From assembly GCA_021771675.1 (NCBI GenBank), contig JAETOP010000083.1, forward strand, positions 1 to 17,158: 17,158 nt of DNA. The letters run 5' to 3'. Under the pieces are notes generated by a model, which ran no database searches, was not told the DNA's origin, and saw nothing but the letters and a program-made list of their open reading frames with translations. Origin of the DNA: Oscillospiraceae bacterium. Its GTDB lineage: Bacteria > Bacillota_A > Clostridia > Oscillospirales > Oscillospiraceae. The position numbers and the translations under genes were made by a program. This document shows, piece by piece, positions 6,408 to 13,656 of this stretch (within the stretch, counting starts at the first letter, position 1; every line of letters starts with the position of its first letter).

Positions 6408-6614
6408 ATGCTTTATCCCCCTGTTGCCGATTTGCTGAAAAATGTGGAGAGCCGTTATCTGCTGGTGAATCTGGTAGCCCACCGGGCCCGGCAGATTGCC
6501 GCCGAATCGGAGGCCTTCCACGAGGACCTGCCCGATAAGCCCGTCACCATGGCAATCCTGGAGGTTGCCGACGGAGAGCTCACCGGCTATGTAAAGGAAG
6601 AGTACAAGCGCTAA
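6408..6614 (+). CDS. rpoZ: RNA polymerase omega subunit
   Basis: A 68-residue protein starting M-L-Y-P-P-V, with D-L-L-K-x-V-x-S-R-Y-x-L-V (9-21) and A-H-R-A-R-Q-I-A (25-32), the conserved omega motif that clamps the beta-prime C-terminus. The Firmicute form is short like this one, and its C-terminus (G-Y-V-K-E-E-Y) is typical. I use ATG 6408 because GGAGG (6395-6399) is 8 nt upstream; the in-frame TTG at 6393 would lie on that Shine-Dalgarno site. It is the first gene after the repeat-rich gap and probably opens the long rpoZ-rsgA transcription unit. The gene that most often follows it in Firmicutes, coaBC, is absent here. Confidence 0.93.
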   Translation: MLYPPVADLLKNVESRYLLVNLVAHRARQIAAESEAFHEDLPDKPVTMAILEVADGELTGYVKEEYKR

Positions 6615-6639
6615 ACATTTATATTTTTTTGGAGGGCTT

Positions 6640-9081
6640 ATGATCGGGAAAATTGCGGTTTCTGCGGCGGTTTTCGCCATTGATAAGCCCTATTCCTACC
6701 GCATTCCGGAGGGAATGGCGGTGTGCCCCGGGCAGCGGGTGCGCCTGAGCTTCGGCCGTGCCAACAAGGTAAGCGAGGGCATTGTGCTCTCAGTGGAGCC
6801 GGGGGAGGGAGAGGGACTCAAGGAAGTCCAGAGCGTTCTGGATGAGGAGCCCCTGCTGACCCCCCATCAGCTCCGGCTGGCGGCTTTCCTGCGGGAGCGG
6901 TATTTCTGCACCTTTTTCGACGCCATCCGGGCCATGCTCCCGGCGGGAGCATGGTTTCACACCAAGGCCGCCTTTTCCCTCACCGATGATCTCAGCTGGC
7001 AGACCGCTACCATCCGCAAGGAGGGGGCAGCTGCCATTTTGCGGCTTTTGCAGACCCTGGGAGGCCGGGCAGAGGAGACGGCCCTGGAGGAAGCCACAGA
7101 GTCCCGGGAGATTTTTGAGGAGGCAGTGCGCTATCTGCTCCGGAAAAAGTGGATTTCCTGCGAGCAGGAATTCCAGCGCCGGGTCAGCGACAAAGCCGAG
7201 AAGGTAGTGTCCCTGGCGGTTCCGGCGGAGCAGGCCATGGATGCCGCCGCCGGGGCCAAATCCGCCGCCCAGAGCAGCGTCCTTTCTCTTTTATGCAGCC
7301 TGGGCAGCGCTGCGGCCAAGGACATCTGCTATTACACCGGGGCAACCCCGGCGGTGCTGAAGCGGCTGGAGCAGCGGGGGCTGCTGTCCTTTTCCCAGCG
7401 GCCGGTGCTTCGCTGCCGGGAGATTAAGCCCGCCCAGGTGAGCCGCCCCCTGGTGCTGAATCCGGCCCAGGAGGATGTCTTTCAGTCTTTGAATCGACAG
7501 ATGGAGGGGGAGCACCCCGGGGTCGCCCTGCTCTACGGCGTCACCGGCTCTGGCAAGACCTCTGTGTACATCCGCCTGATTCAGCAGTGCCTGGATCGGG
7601 GGAAGGCCGCCCTGCTCCTGGTGCCGGAAATTGCTCTGACCCCCCAGCTTCTTGGGCTGATGGCCGCCTGGTTCGGCGATGCTGTGGCGATTCTGCACAG
7701 CAGCCTGGGCATGGCGGAGCGGTACGACCAGTGGAAGCGGGTGCGCTCCGGCCAGGCCCGGGTCATTGTGGGCACCCGGTCCGCCGTGTTTGCCCCCAGT
7801 GAGAATCTGGGAATTATCATTCTGGACGAGGAGCAGGAGCATTCCTACAAGTCCGAAAATACCCCCCGGTACTCTGCCCGGGAGGTGGCCATCTGGCGGG
7901 GGGTGAAGGAAAACGCCCTGGTGCTGCTGGGCTCGGCCACCCCCAGCGTGGAGAGTATGTACCGGGCCAAAACCGGGGATTATTCCCTGTATACTCTGAA
8001 AGAGCGCTACAATGGCCGCCCCCTGCCTCAGGTGGAGATTGTGGACATGCGGGAGGAAGTGAAGCAGGGCAACGACCTGTCTTTGAGCTACCCCCTGCGG
8101 GAGGCAATTTTCGATACCTGGAGCCGGGGGGAGCAGACAGTGCTGCTGCTGAACCGCCGGGGAAACAGCCGGTGCCTGGTCTGCGTGGACTGCGGGCAGA
8201 GCCCCCAGTGCCCCCGGTGCTCCATGGCCATGACCTATCACAGCGCCAACAACCGCCTGATGTGCCACTACTGCGGCTACTCCCAGAGCGTTCCCAAGCG
8301 CTGCCCCCGGTGCGGCGGCCCCATGAAGACCATGGGCACCGGCACCCAGAAGGTGGAGCAGGAGCTCCACGAGATCGCCCCGGAGATGGGGGTGGAGCGA
8401 ATGGACGCCGATACCGTCAGTGCGGTGAACACCCACGAAAAGATTCTGGATCATTTCCAGCGGGAGGGGGTTCCGGTGCTGCTGGGCACCCAGATGGTGG
8501 CCAAGGGGCTGAACCTGCCCGGGGTCACTTTGGTGGGGGTGCTGGATGCGGATTTGTCCCTCTATGCCGGAGGCTACCGGGCGGGAGAGACCACCTTCAA
8601 CCTTCTGACCCAGGTGGTGGGCCGTGCCGGCCGGGGGGAGCGCCCCGGCCGGGCGGTGATTCAGACCATGGTGCCGAACCATCAGCTGCTCCGGCTGGCG
8701 GCCAGCCAGGACTACGACGGCTTTTATGAAATGGAGATCCGGCTGCGCCGGGTGCAGAAAGCCCCCCCTTTTGGCGACCAGCTGATGGTCACCTTTCGGG
8801 GTCAGGAGGAGGCGGCGGTACTCCGGGGAGCCATGAAATTCCGGGAGAGCCTGTGCGCCTGCCTGGCTCAGCCCTCCTACGCCGGGGAGCAGGCCGAGAT
8901 TCTGGGCCCCGCCCCCTGCCCGGTGCCGAAGATCAACTATCAATACCGCTACCGGCTTACGGTAAACTGCCGGATGACAAAGCAGCTGCGGCTGCTGGTG
9001 GCCTGGCTGTTGGGGGAGTTCGGCAAGGACAAGGCCAACCGGGGGGTTGCCGCCTTTGCGGACGTGAACGGATTTGAATAA
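6640..9081 (+). CDS. priA: Primosomal protein N' (replication restart helicase)
   Basis: An 813-residue PriA, the 3'-to-5' superfamily 2 helicase that reloads the replisome at stalled forks. The N-terminal DNA-binding domain (about 1-100) is followed by Walker A G-V-T-G-S-G-K-T (300-307, Lys306) and Walker B L-D-E-E-Q-E-H-S-Y-K (395-404). The zinc region has four C-x-x-C pairs: 515/518, 524/527, 542/545 and 555/558. The helicase C-terminal motif V-V-G-R-A-G-R-G is present, and G-T-G-T-Q-K-V-E-Q-E-L is typical of PriA. The ATG follows TGGAGGG (6630-6635). The zinc cysteines and both helicase lobes are intact, and the length is slightly above the family average. A 30-nt gap leads to def. Confidence 0.97.
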   Translation: MIGKIAVSAAVFAIDKPYSYRIPEGMAVCPGQRVRLSFGRANKVSEGIVLSVEPGEGEGLKEVQSVLDEEPLLTPHQLRLAAFLRERYFCTFFDAIRAMLPAGAWFHTKAAFSLTDDLSWQTATIRKEGAAAILRLLQTLGGRAEETALEEATESREIFEEAVRYLLRKKWISCEQEFQRRVSDKAEKVVSLAVPAEQAMDAAAGAKSAAQSSVLSLLCSLGSAAAKDICYYTGATPAVLKRLEQRGLLSFSQRPVLRCREIKPAQVSRPLVLNPAQEDVFQSLNRQMEGEHPGVALLYGVTGSGKTSVYIRLIQQCLDRGKAALLLVPEIALTPQLLGLMAAWFGDAVAILHSSLGMAERYDQWKRVRSGQARVIVGTRSAVFAPSENLGIIILDEEQEHSYKSENTPRYSAREVAIWRGVKENALVLLGSATPSVESMYRAKTGDYSLYTLKERYNGRPLPQVEIVDMREEVKQGNDLSLSYPLREAIFDTWSRGEQTVLLLNRRGNSRCLVCVDCGQSPQCPRCSMAMTYHSANNRLMCHYCGYSQSVPKRCPRCGGPMKTMGTGTQKVEQELHEIAPEMGVERMDADTVSAVNTHEKILDHFQREGVPVLLGTQMVAKGLNLPGVTLVGVLDADLSLYAGGYRAGETTFNLLTQVVGRAGRGERPGRAVIQTMVPNHQLLRLAASQDYDGFYEMEIRLRRVQKAPPFGDQLMVTFRGQEEAAVLRGAMKFRESLCACLAQPSYAGEQAEILGPAPCPVPKINYQYRYRLTVNCRMTKQLRLLVAWLLGEFGKDKANRGVAAFADVNGFE

Positions 9082-9111
9082 CAGAAACACAGCAGAAATA
9101 GGAGAGAGCAT

Positions 9112-9597
9112 ATGGGACTACGTAAAATTCTGACCACCGAAGAGCCGGCGCTGCACAAGGTATGTCGGCCTGTGGAGAAATTCGACCGGCGGCTGCACAA
9201 GCTGCTGGATGACATGAAGGAAACCTTGAGCGAGGCCAACGGCGTTGGCCTGGCCGCTCCCCAGGTGGGCATCCTCCGCCGGGTGGTGGTCGTGGATGCC
9301 GGGGAGGAAATTCTGGAGCTGGTGAATCCGGAGCTGCTGGAAACCGATGGGGAGCAGGAGGGAGCCGAGGGCTGCCTCAGTGTTCCCGGAAAGTACGGCC
9401 TGGTGAAGCGGCCCTATTATGCCAAGGTTCGGGCCCAGGATCGGGATGGAGAATGGTTTGAGGCTGAGGGCGAGGAGCTGATCGCCCGCTGCTTCTGCCA
9501 TGAGCTGGATCACCTGGACGGCATCGTCTACACCGAGGTCATGGAGCGCTTCCTGACTGAGGAGGAACTGAACGCAGAAGCGGAGGAAGAATCTTGA
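9112..9597 (+). CDS. def: Peptide deformylase
   Basis: A 161-residue metalloenzyme that removes the formyl group from new N-terminal Met. All three family motifs are present: G-V-G-L-A-A-P-Q (44-51), E-G-C-L-S (86-90, metal ligand Cys88) and H-E-L-D-H (130-134, both His being metal ligands and Glu131 catalytic). It starts after a GGAGAG-type site. Its length and the E-G-C-L-S-V-P-G form look like a type 1 enzyme; the C-terminus is very acidic. The stop overlaps the fmt start, so formylation and deformylation genes are translationally coupled. Confidence 0.97.
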   Translation: MGLRKILTTEEPALHKVCRPVEKFDRRLHKLLDDMKETLSEANGVGLAAPQVGILRRVVVVDAGEEILELVNPELLETDGEQEGAEGCLSVPGKYGLVKRPYYAKVRAQDRDGEWFEAEGEELIARCFCHELDHLDGIVYTEVMERFLTEEELNAEAEEES

Positions 9598-10505
9598 GAG
9601 TTGTTTTCATGGGCACCCCGGACATTGCCGCCACCTGTCTGAGCCGGATTTTGAATGACGGTTTCCAGGTGGTGGGGGTCTACACCCAGCCCGACCGGCC
9701 CAAGGGCCGGGGAATGAAGCTGGTGGCCTCCCCGGTGAAGCAAATCGCCCAGGAGGCGGGAATCCCTGTGTTCCAGCCGGAGAATTTCCGGGAGGAGGAG
9801 ACGGTGCAGCAGCTGCGGGATTTGAAGCCCGACATCTGCGCCGTGGTGGCCTATGGACGGATTCTGCCCCAGAAGGTGCTGGATGTGCCCCAATTTGGCT
9901 GCATCAACATCCATGCCAGCCTCCTGCCCCGCTACCGGGGTTCCGCTCCCTACCAGTGGGCGGTGCTGGACGGATTGAAGGAAACCGGCGTTACCGCCAT
10001 GTATCTGGTGCGGGAGATGGACGCCGGAGACGTCATCGATGTGCGCAAAACCCCCATCGGGGAGAACGAAACATCGGGAGAGCTGCTGGATCGATTGGCG
10101 GTGCTGGGGGCGGAGCTGCTCAGCGCCACACTGGCCCGGTTTGACGCCGGGGAGCAGGTGGCTGCCAAAGCCCAGGACGAGAGCCAGGTGAGCTACGCCC
10201 CCATGCTGGATAAATCCATGTGCCCCATCGACTGGCACAAGACCGCCCAGCAGGTTCACAATCAGGTGCGGGGCCTCCACCCCTGGCCCGTGGCCACCAT
10301 GGAGCTGGAAGGAAATACCTTTAAGGTTCACGAGACCAGAGTGGTTCCCGGCTCCGGGGAGCCGGGAAAAATCCTGGAGCTGAATCAGCGGGGGCTGGTC
10401 ATCGCCTGCGGGGAAGGCGCCGTGGAGATTCGCTCCTTCCAGGCCCAGGGCGGCAAGCGGATGGCGCCGCCGGACTATTTCCGGGGCCATCCCCTGAAGC
10501 TCTGA
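9594..10505 (+). CDS. fmt: Methionyl-tRNA formyltransferase
   Basis: A 303-residue enzyme transferring a formyl group from 10-formyl-THF to initiator Met-tRNA. The TTG at 9594 is chosen because the product then reads M-R-V-V-F-M-G-T-P-D, the exact family N-terminus; GGAGG at about 9582-9586 precedes it. The catalytic residues Asn105, His107 (in I-N-I-H-A-S-L-L-P) and Asp143 (in E-M-D-A-G-D) match the N-H-D triad of the E. coli enzyme. The L-P-R-Y-R-G-S-A-P motif follows at 111-119. The C-terminal OB-like tRNA domain runs from about 205. It overlaps def by 4 nt and its stop overlaps the rsmB ATG by 1 nt. Confidence 0.97.
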   Translation: MRVVFMGTPDIAATCLSRILNDGFQVVGVYTQPDRPKGRGMKLVASPVKQIAQEAGIPVFQPENFREEETVQQLRDLKPDICAVVAYGRILPQKVLDVPQFGCINIHASLLPRYRGSAPYQWAVLDGLKETGVTAMYLVREMDAGDVIDVRKTPIGENETSGELLDRLAVLGAELLSATLARFDAGEQVAAKAQDESQVSYAPMLDKSMCPIDWHKTAQQVHNQVRGLHPWPVATMELEGNTFKVHETRVVPGSGEPGKILELNQRGLVIACGEGAVEIRSFQAQGGKRMAPPDYFRGHPLKL

Positions 10506-11818
10506 TGGGAGCCCGGGAGACGGCGCTGAATGCGCTGATTGCCTGCCGGAAAAACGGGGCCTGGCCCAACGCCGCCCTGAAAGAATATTTGCTGCGGGAC
10601 CGGCTGGACAGCCGGGATGCGGCTCTCGCCACCAGGCTCCTGTATGGAGTGCTGCAAAACCGGGGCAAGCTGGAATTTTATCTCAAGCAGCTGCTCACCG
10701 GGAAGCCCTCGGGGCTCCATCCGGTGGTGAGGGACATTCTCCATCTGGGAATCTATCAGATTGCCGAGCTGGACCGGGTGCCGGACAGCGCTGCGGTGAA
10801 TGAGTCCGTGGAGCTGGCCAAGAAATACTGCCCCAAGCAGAAAAATGCCCCCGCCCTGGTGAACGCTGTTCTGCGAAACGCCGTCCGAAGCCAAGGGGAT
10901 TGGGAGGAGCCGGTGAGCTACGCCGACCGGTACAGCCATCCGGACGCTCTGATTGCGCTGCTGAAACGGAGCCTTCCCAAGGGGAAGCTGGAGCCCATGC
11001 TCATTGCGGACAACACCGCCCCCCAGACCGTGATTCAGGTGAACACCCTGAAAACCACCGCCGACCAGTTAGAGAAGCTGCTGGAAGAGCGGGGCATTCG
11101 GGCAGTCCGGCATCCCTGGATGGAAAACTGTATGGTGCTCTCCGGCTCCGGGAACCTGGAAGCGCTGGAGGAATTCCGGCGTGGACTGTTCTATGTCCAG
11201 GATGCCGCCTCCAGACTCAGTATCCTTTGCGCCGGCTTGGAGCCGGGCTGGAAGGTGCTGGACTGCTGCGCCGCCCCCGGAGGCAAGAGCTTTGCCGCCG
11301 CCATCGCCATGGAGGGCAGAGGACAAATTTGCTCCTGTGATCTTCACCCCCACAAGGTGGAGCTGATTGCCCGGGGCGCACAGCGGCTGGGACTGGACAT
11401 AATTCAGACCCAATGCCGGGACGCCTCCTGGGAAAATCCCGATTGGCGGGAACAGTTTGACGCTGTGCTTGTGGACGTGCCCTGCTCCGGCCTGGGCATC
11501 ATCCGGAAAAAGCCGGACATTCGCTATAAAGACCTTTCCCAATTGGAGGCGCTTCCCGCCCTCCAGCTGGATATTTTGCGGACCCAGGCCGGCTATGTCC
11601 GCCCCGGCGGGGTGCTGCTGTACTCCACCTGTACGGTGCTGCCCCGGGAGAATGAGGGGGTGGTGGAGGCCTTCCTGAAATCCCACCCGGATTTTTCCGC
11701 CCAGAGCCTGAACCTTCCGGAGGTGTTTCCAAAAAATGAAACCGGAATGCTCACCCTGATTCCCGGGGAATATGATACCGACGGCTTCTTTATCTGCCGT
11801 CTGCGGAGGAACCCATGA
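10505..11818 (+). CDS. rsmB: 16S rRNA (cytosine-967-C5)-methyltransferase
   Basis: A 437-residue methyltransferase with an N-terminal NusB-like RNA-binding domain (about 1-140) and a C-terminal SAM-dependent domain. Motif I is V-L-D-C-C-A-A-P-G-G-K-S (251-262). The two catalytic cysteines are in V-D-V-P-C-S-G (Cys327) and Y-S-T-C-T-V (Cys376), the pair used by m5C methyltransferases. The region R-K-K-P-D-I-R-Y is the usual conserved block after the first. The ATG overlaps the fmt stop (TGATG) and the gene overlaps rlmN by 4 nt, so translation runs straight through. The E. coli homologue modifies C967 of 16S rRNA; the site here is inferred by family. Confidence 0.96.
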   Translation: MGARETALNALIACRKNGAWPNAALKEYLLRDRLDSRDAALATRLLYGVLQNRGKLEFYLKQLLTGKPSGLHPVVRDILHLGIYQIAELDRVPDSAAVNESVELAKKYCPKQKNAPALVNAVLRNAVRSQGDWEEPVSYADRYSHPDALIALLKRSLPKGKLEPMLIADNTAPQTVIQVNTLKTTADQLEKLLEERGIRAVRHPWMENCMVLSGSGNLEALEEFRRGLFYVQDAASRLSILCAGLEPGWKVLDCCAAPGGKSFAAAIAMEGRGQICSCDLHPHKVELIARGAQRLGLDIIQTQCRDASWENPDWREQFDAVLVDVPCSGLGIIRKKPDIRYKDLSQLEALPALQLDILRTQAGYVRPGGVLLYSTCTVLPRENEGVVEAFLKSHPDFSAQSLNLPEVFPKNETGMLTLIPGEYDTDGFFICRLRRNP

Positions 11819-12846
11819 ACCTGAAATCCATGACACTGCCGGAGCTGTCCGCTGTTTTTAAGGAGCTGGGCCAGCCCGCCTTCCGGGCAAAGCAGGCATA
11901 CGCCTGGCTCCACCGGGGCGTCCGCTCCTATGACGAGATGACCAATCTGCCGAAGAATCTCCGGGAGGAGCTGGCAGAGCGCTTTCCGATCTGTCCTCCG
12001 AAGGTGGTCCGCCGCCAGGAATCCGCCCGGGACGGCACCATCAAATATCTCTGGCAGCTCTCCGACGGCAACTGCGTGGAGACGGTGCTCATGCGCTATC
12101 ACTACGGCAACACCGTCTGTATTTCCACAGAGGTGGGCTGCCGGATGGGCTGCGCCTTCTGCGCCTCCACCATCGGAGGGCTGGTTCGGCGCCTGGAGCC
12201 CTTTGAGATGCTGGATGAGGTGCTCTTCACCCAGGTGGATTCCGGCCTGCCCATTTCCCACATTGTGCTCATGGGCATCGGGGAGCCGCTGGATAATTTT
12301 GAGAATGTGATGCGCTTTCTGGAGCTGGTGAACAGCCCCGAGGGGATGAATATCTCCATGCGCCACATCAGCCTGTCCACCTGCGGCCTGGTGCCGAAGA
12401 TCGACCAGCTGGCCCAGAAAAAACTGCAATTGACGCTCTCCGTGTCCCTCCACGCCCCCAATGACCGAATCCGGGACACCATCATGCCGGTGAACAAGGC
12501 CTATCCCACCGAGGAGCTTCTGGAGGCCTGCCGCCGGTACTATCAGGCCACCTCCCGGCGGATTTCCTTTGAGTACGCCATGATCGACGGCGTGAACGAC
12601 TCCGTGGAGCATGCCAAAGAGCTGCTGAAAAGGCTCAAGGGCCTGAGCGCCCATTTCAATCTGATTCCGCTGAACCGTGTGGAGGAGAGCCCGCTGAAGC
12701 CCAGCTCCCGGGAGGCGGTGGCGGCCTTTCAGAAACAATTGGAGCAGGGGGGCGTCACCGCCACGGTTCGCCGCACCCTGGGGGGAGACATCGACGCCTC
12801 CTGCGGCCAGCTGAGAAGAAAATTTAACCGGGAAAACGCCAGGTAA
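11815..12846 (+). CDS. rlmN: Dual-specificity 23S rRNA/tRNA adenine-C2 methyltransferase
   Basis: A 343-residue radical-SAM enzyme that methylates C2 of A2503 in 23S rRNA and A37 in some tRNAs. The cluster cysteines are Cys109, Cys113 and Cys116 (C-x3-C-x2-C in G-C-R-M-G-C-A-F-C). G-I-G-E-P-L-D-N is the GEP SAM-binding motif. Cys330 in S-C-G-Q-L-R corresponds to the methyl-carrying cysteine of the E. coli protein. The absence of Cfr-like features and the syntenic location favour RlmN over Cfr. Its ATG overlaps the rsmB stop (ATGA). A 49-nt gap with no terminator separates it from prpC. Confidence 0.96.
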   Translation: MNLKSMTLPELSAVFKELGQPAFRAKQAYAWLHRGVRSYDEMTNLPKNLREELAERFPICPPKVVRRQESARDGTIKYLWQLSDGNCVETVLMRYHYGNTVCISTEVGCRMGCAFCASTIGGLVRRLEPFEMLDEVLFTQVDSGLPISHIVLMGIGEPLDNFENVMRFLELVNSPEGMNISMRHISLSTCGLVPKIDQLAQKKLQLTLSVSLHAPNDRIRDTIMPVNKAYPTEELLEACRRYYQATSRRISFEYAMIDGVNDSVEHAKELLKRLKGLSAHFNLIPLNRVEESPLKPSSREAVAAFQKQLEQGGVTATVRRTLGGDIDASCGQLRRKFNRENAR

Positions 12847-12895
12847 ACGACATTTTCCGGCATTTATGGAATAGAAACAGATGAGGTGAAATCCC

Positions 12896-13627
12896 ATGCA
12901 AAGTTGGGGACTGACAGACAAGGGCTGCGTCCGGAAAATGAACCAGGACGCCTACGAAATATGTCAATTGGATCGGAATAACCTGCTGTGCGTTGTCTGT
13001 GACGGCATGGGCGGGGCCAAATCCGGCAATGTTGCCAGCACCCTGGCTGTGGATGTGTTTTCCCAGGAGATTCAGCGAACCTGGACGCCCACCATGGAGT
13101 GGGACAAAACCGACCAGCTGATGAAAAATGCGGTGAAGCTGGCAAACTTCACCGTCTACGACCAGGCCAAGCAGTTCGAGGAATTCGATGGCATGGGCAC
13201 GACCTTGGTTGCCACCTTTGTCCGGGGGCGGAAGGTCTCTTTTGTGAATGTGGGAGACAGCCGGGCGTACATCATCAATCAAAAGGGCATCCGCCAGATC
13301 ACCAAGGATCACTCTGTGGTGCAGATGATGGTGGATCGGGGGGAGCTTACTCCGGAAATGGCCAAAAGCTACCCGGGGAAGAACCTGATTACCCGTGCCG
13401 TGGGCACGGAGCCCGTGGTCGTGTGCGACATTTACCGTCAGGAGCTGAACAAGGGGGACTTTCTCCTGCTGTGCAGCGACGGCCTGAGTAACCTCTTGGA
13501 TGACCAGGAGATTCTCTTCGAGGTGGTTCACGGTGTGAATAAGGAGCGCTGCTGCAAGCGGCTGCTGGATATTGCCATTTCCCGGGGCAGCCCGGATAAC
13601 GTAACCTGTGTGCTGGTGAGCCTGTAG
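12896..13627 (+). CDS. prpC: PP2C-type Ser/Thr phosphatase, partner of PrkC
   Basis: A 243-residue PPM/PP2C phosphatase. It carries R-K-M-N-Q-D (13-18), V-C-D-G-M-G-G (34-40, metal-binding Asp36), G-M-G-T-T-L, N-V-G-D-S-R-A, D-H-S-V-V, C-S-D-G-L (193-197, Asp195) and P-D-N-V-T (233-237, Asp234), so all metal-binding aspartates are present. It removes phosphate from PrkC and its substrates in the cytoplasm, balancing cell-wall signalling. An AGGTGA site precedes the ATG. The pairing with prkC 29 nt downstream is the classic Firmicutes phosphatase-kinase arrangement (also called stp or pppL in other genera). Confidence 0.96.
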   Translation: MQSWGLTDKGCVRKMNQDAYEICQLDRNNLLCVVCDGMGGAKSGNVASTLAVDVFSQEIQRTWTPTMEWDKTDQLMKNAVKLANFTVYDQAKQFEEFDGMGTTLVATFVRGRKVSFVNVGDSRAYIINQKGIRQITKDHSVVQMMVDRGELTPEMAKSYPGKNLITRAVGTEPVVVCDIYRQELNKGDFLLLCSDGLSNLLDDQEILFEVVHGVNKERCCKRLLDIAISRGSPDNVTCVLVSL

Positions 13628-13656
13628 GCTTGGCTGGAAAGGAGCTACTTCTGAAT

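Noticed and set aside
7291..9111. 606-codon open frame on the - strand opposite priA
   Set aside because: Antisense shadow of priA with a His/Gln/Gly/Leu-rich product and no domain. The same applies to the 598-codon - strand frame opposite prkC (13645-15441).
13630..13656. Upstream TTG start for prkC
   Set aside because: It lies before the AAAGGAG site and would translate through it; the ATG at 13657 is downstream of the site and begins the usual N-terminus before the kinase glycine loop.
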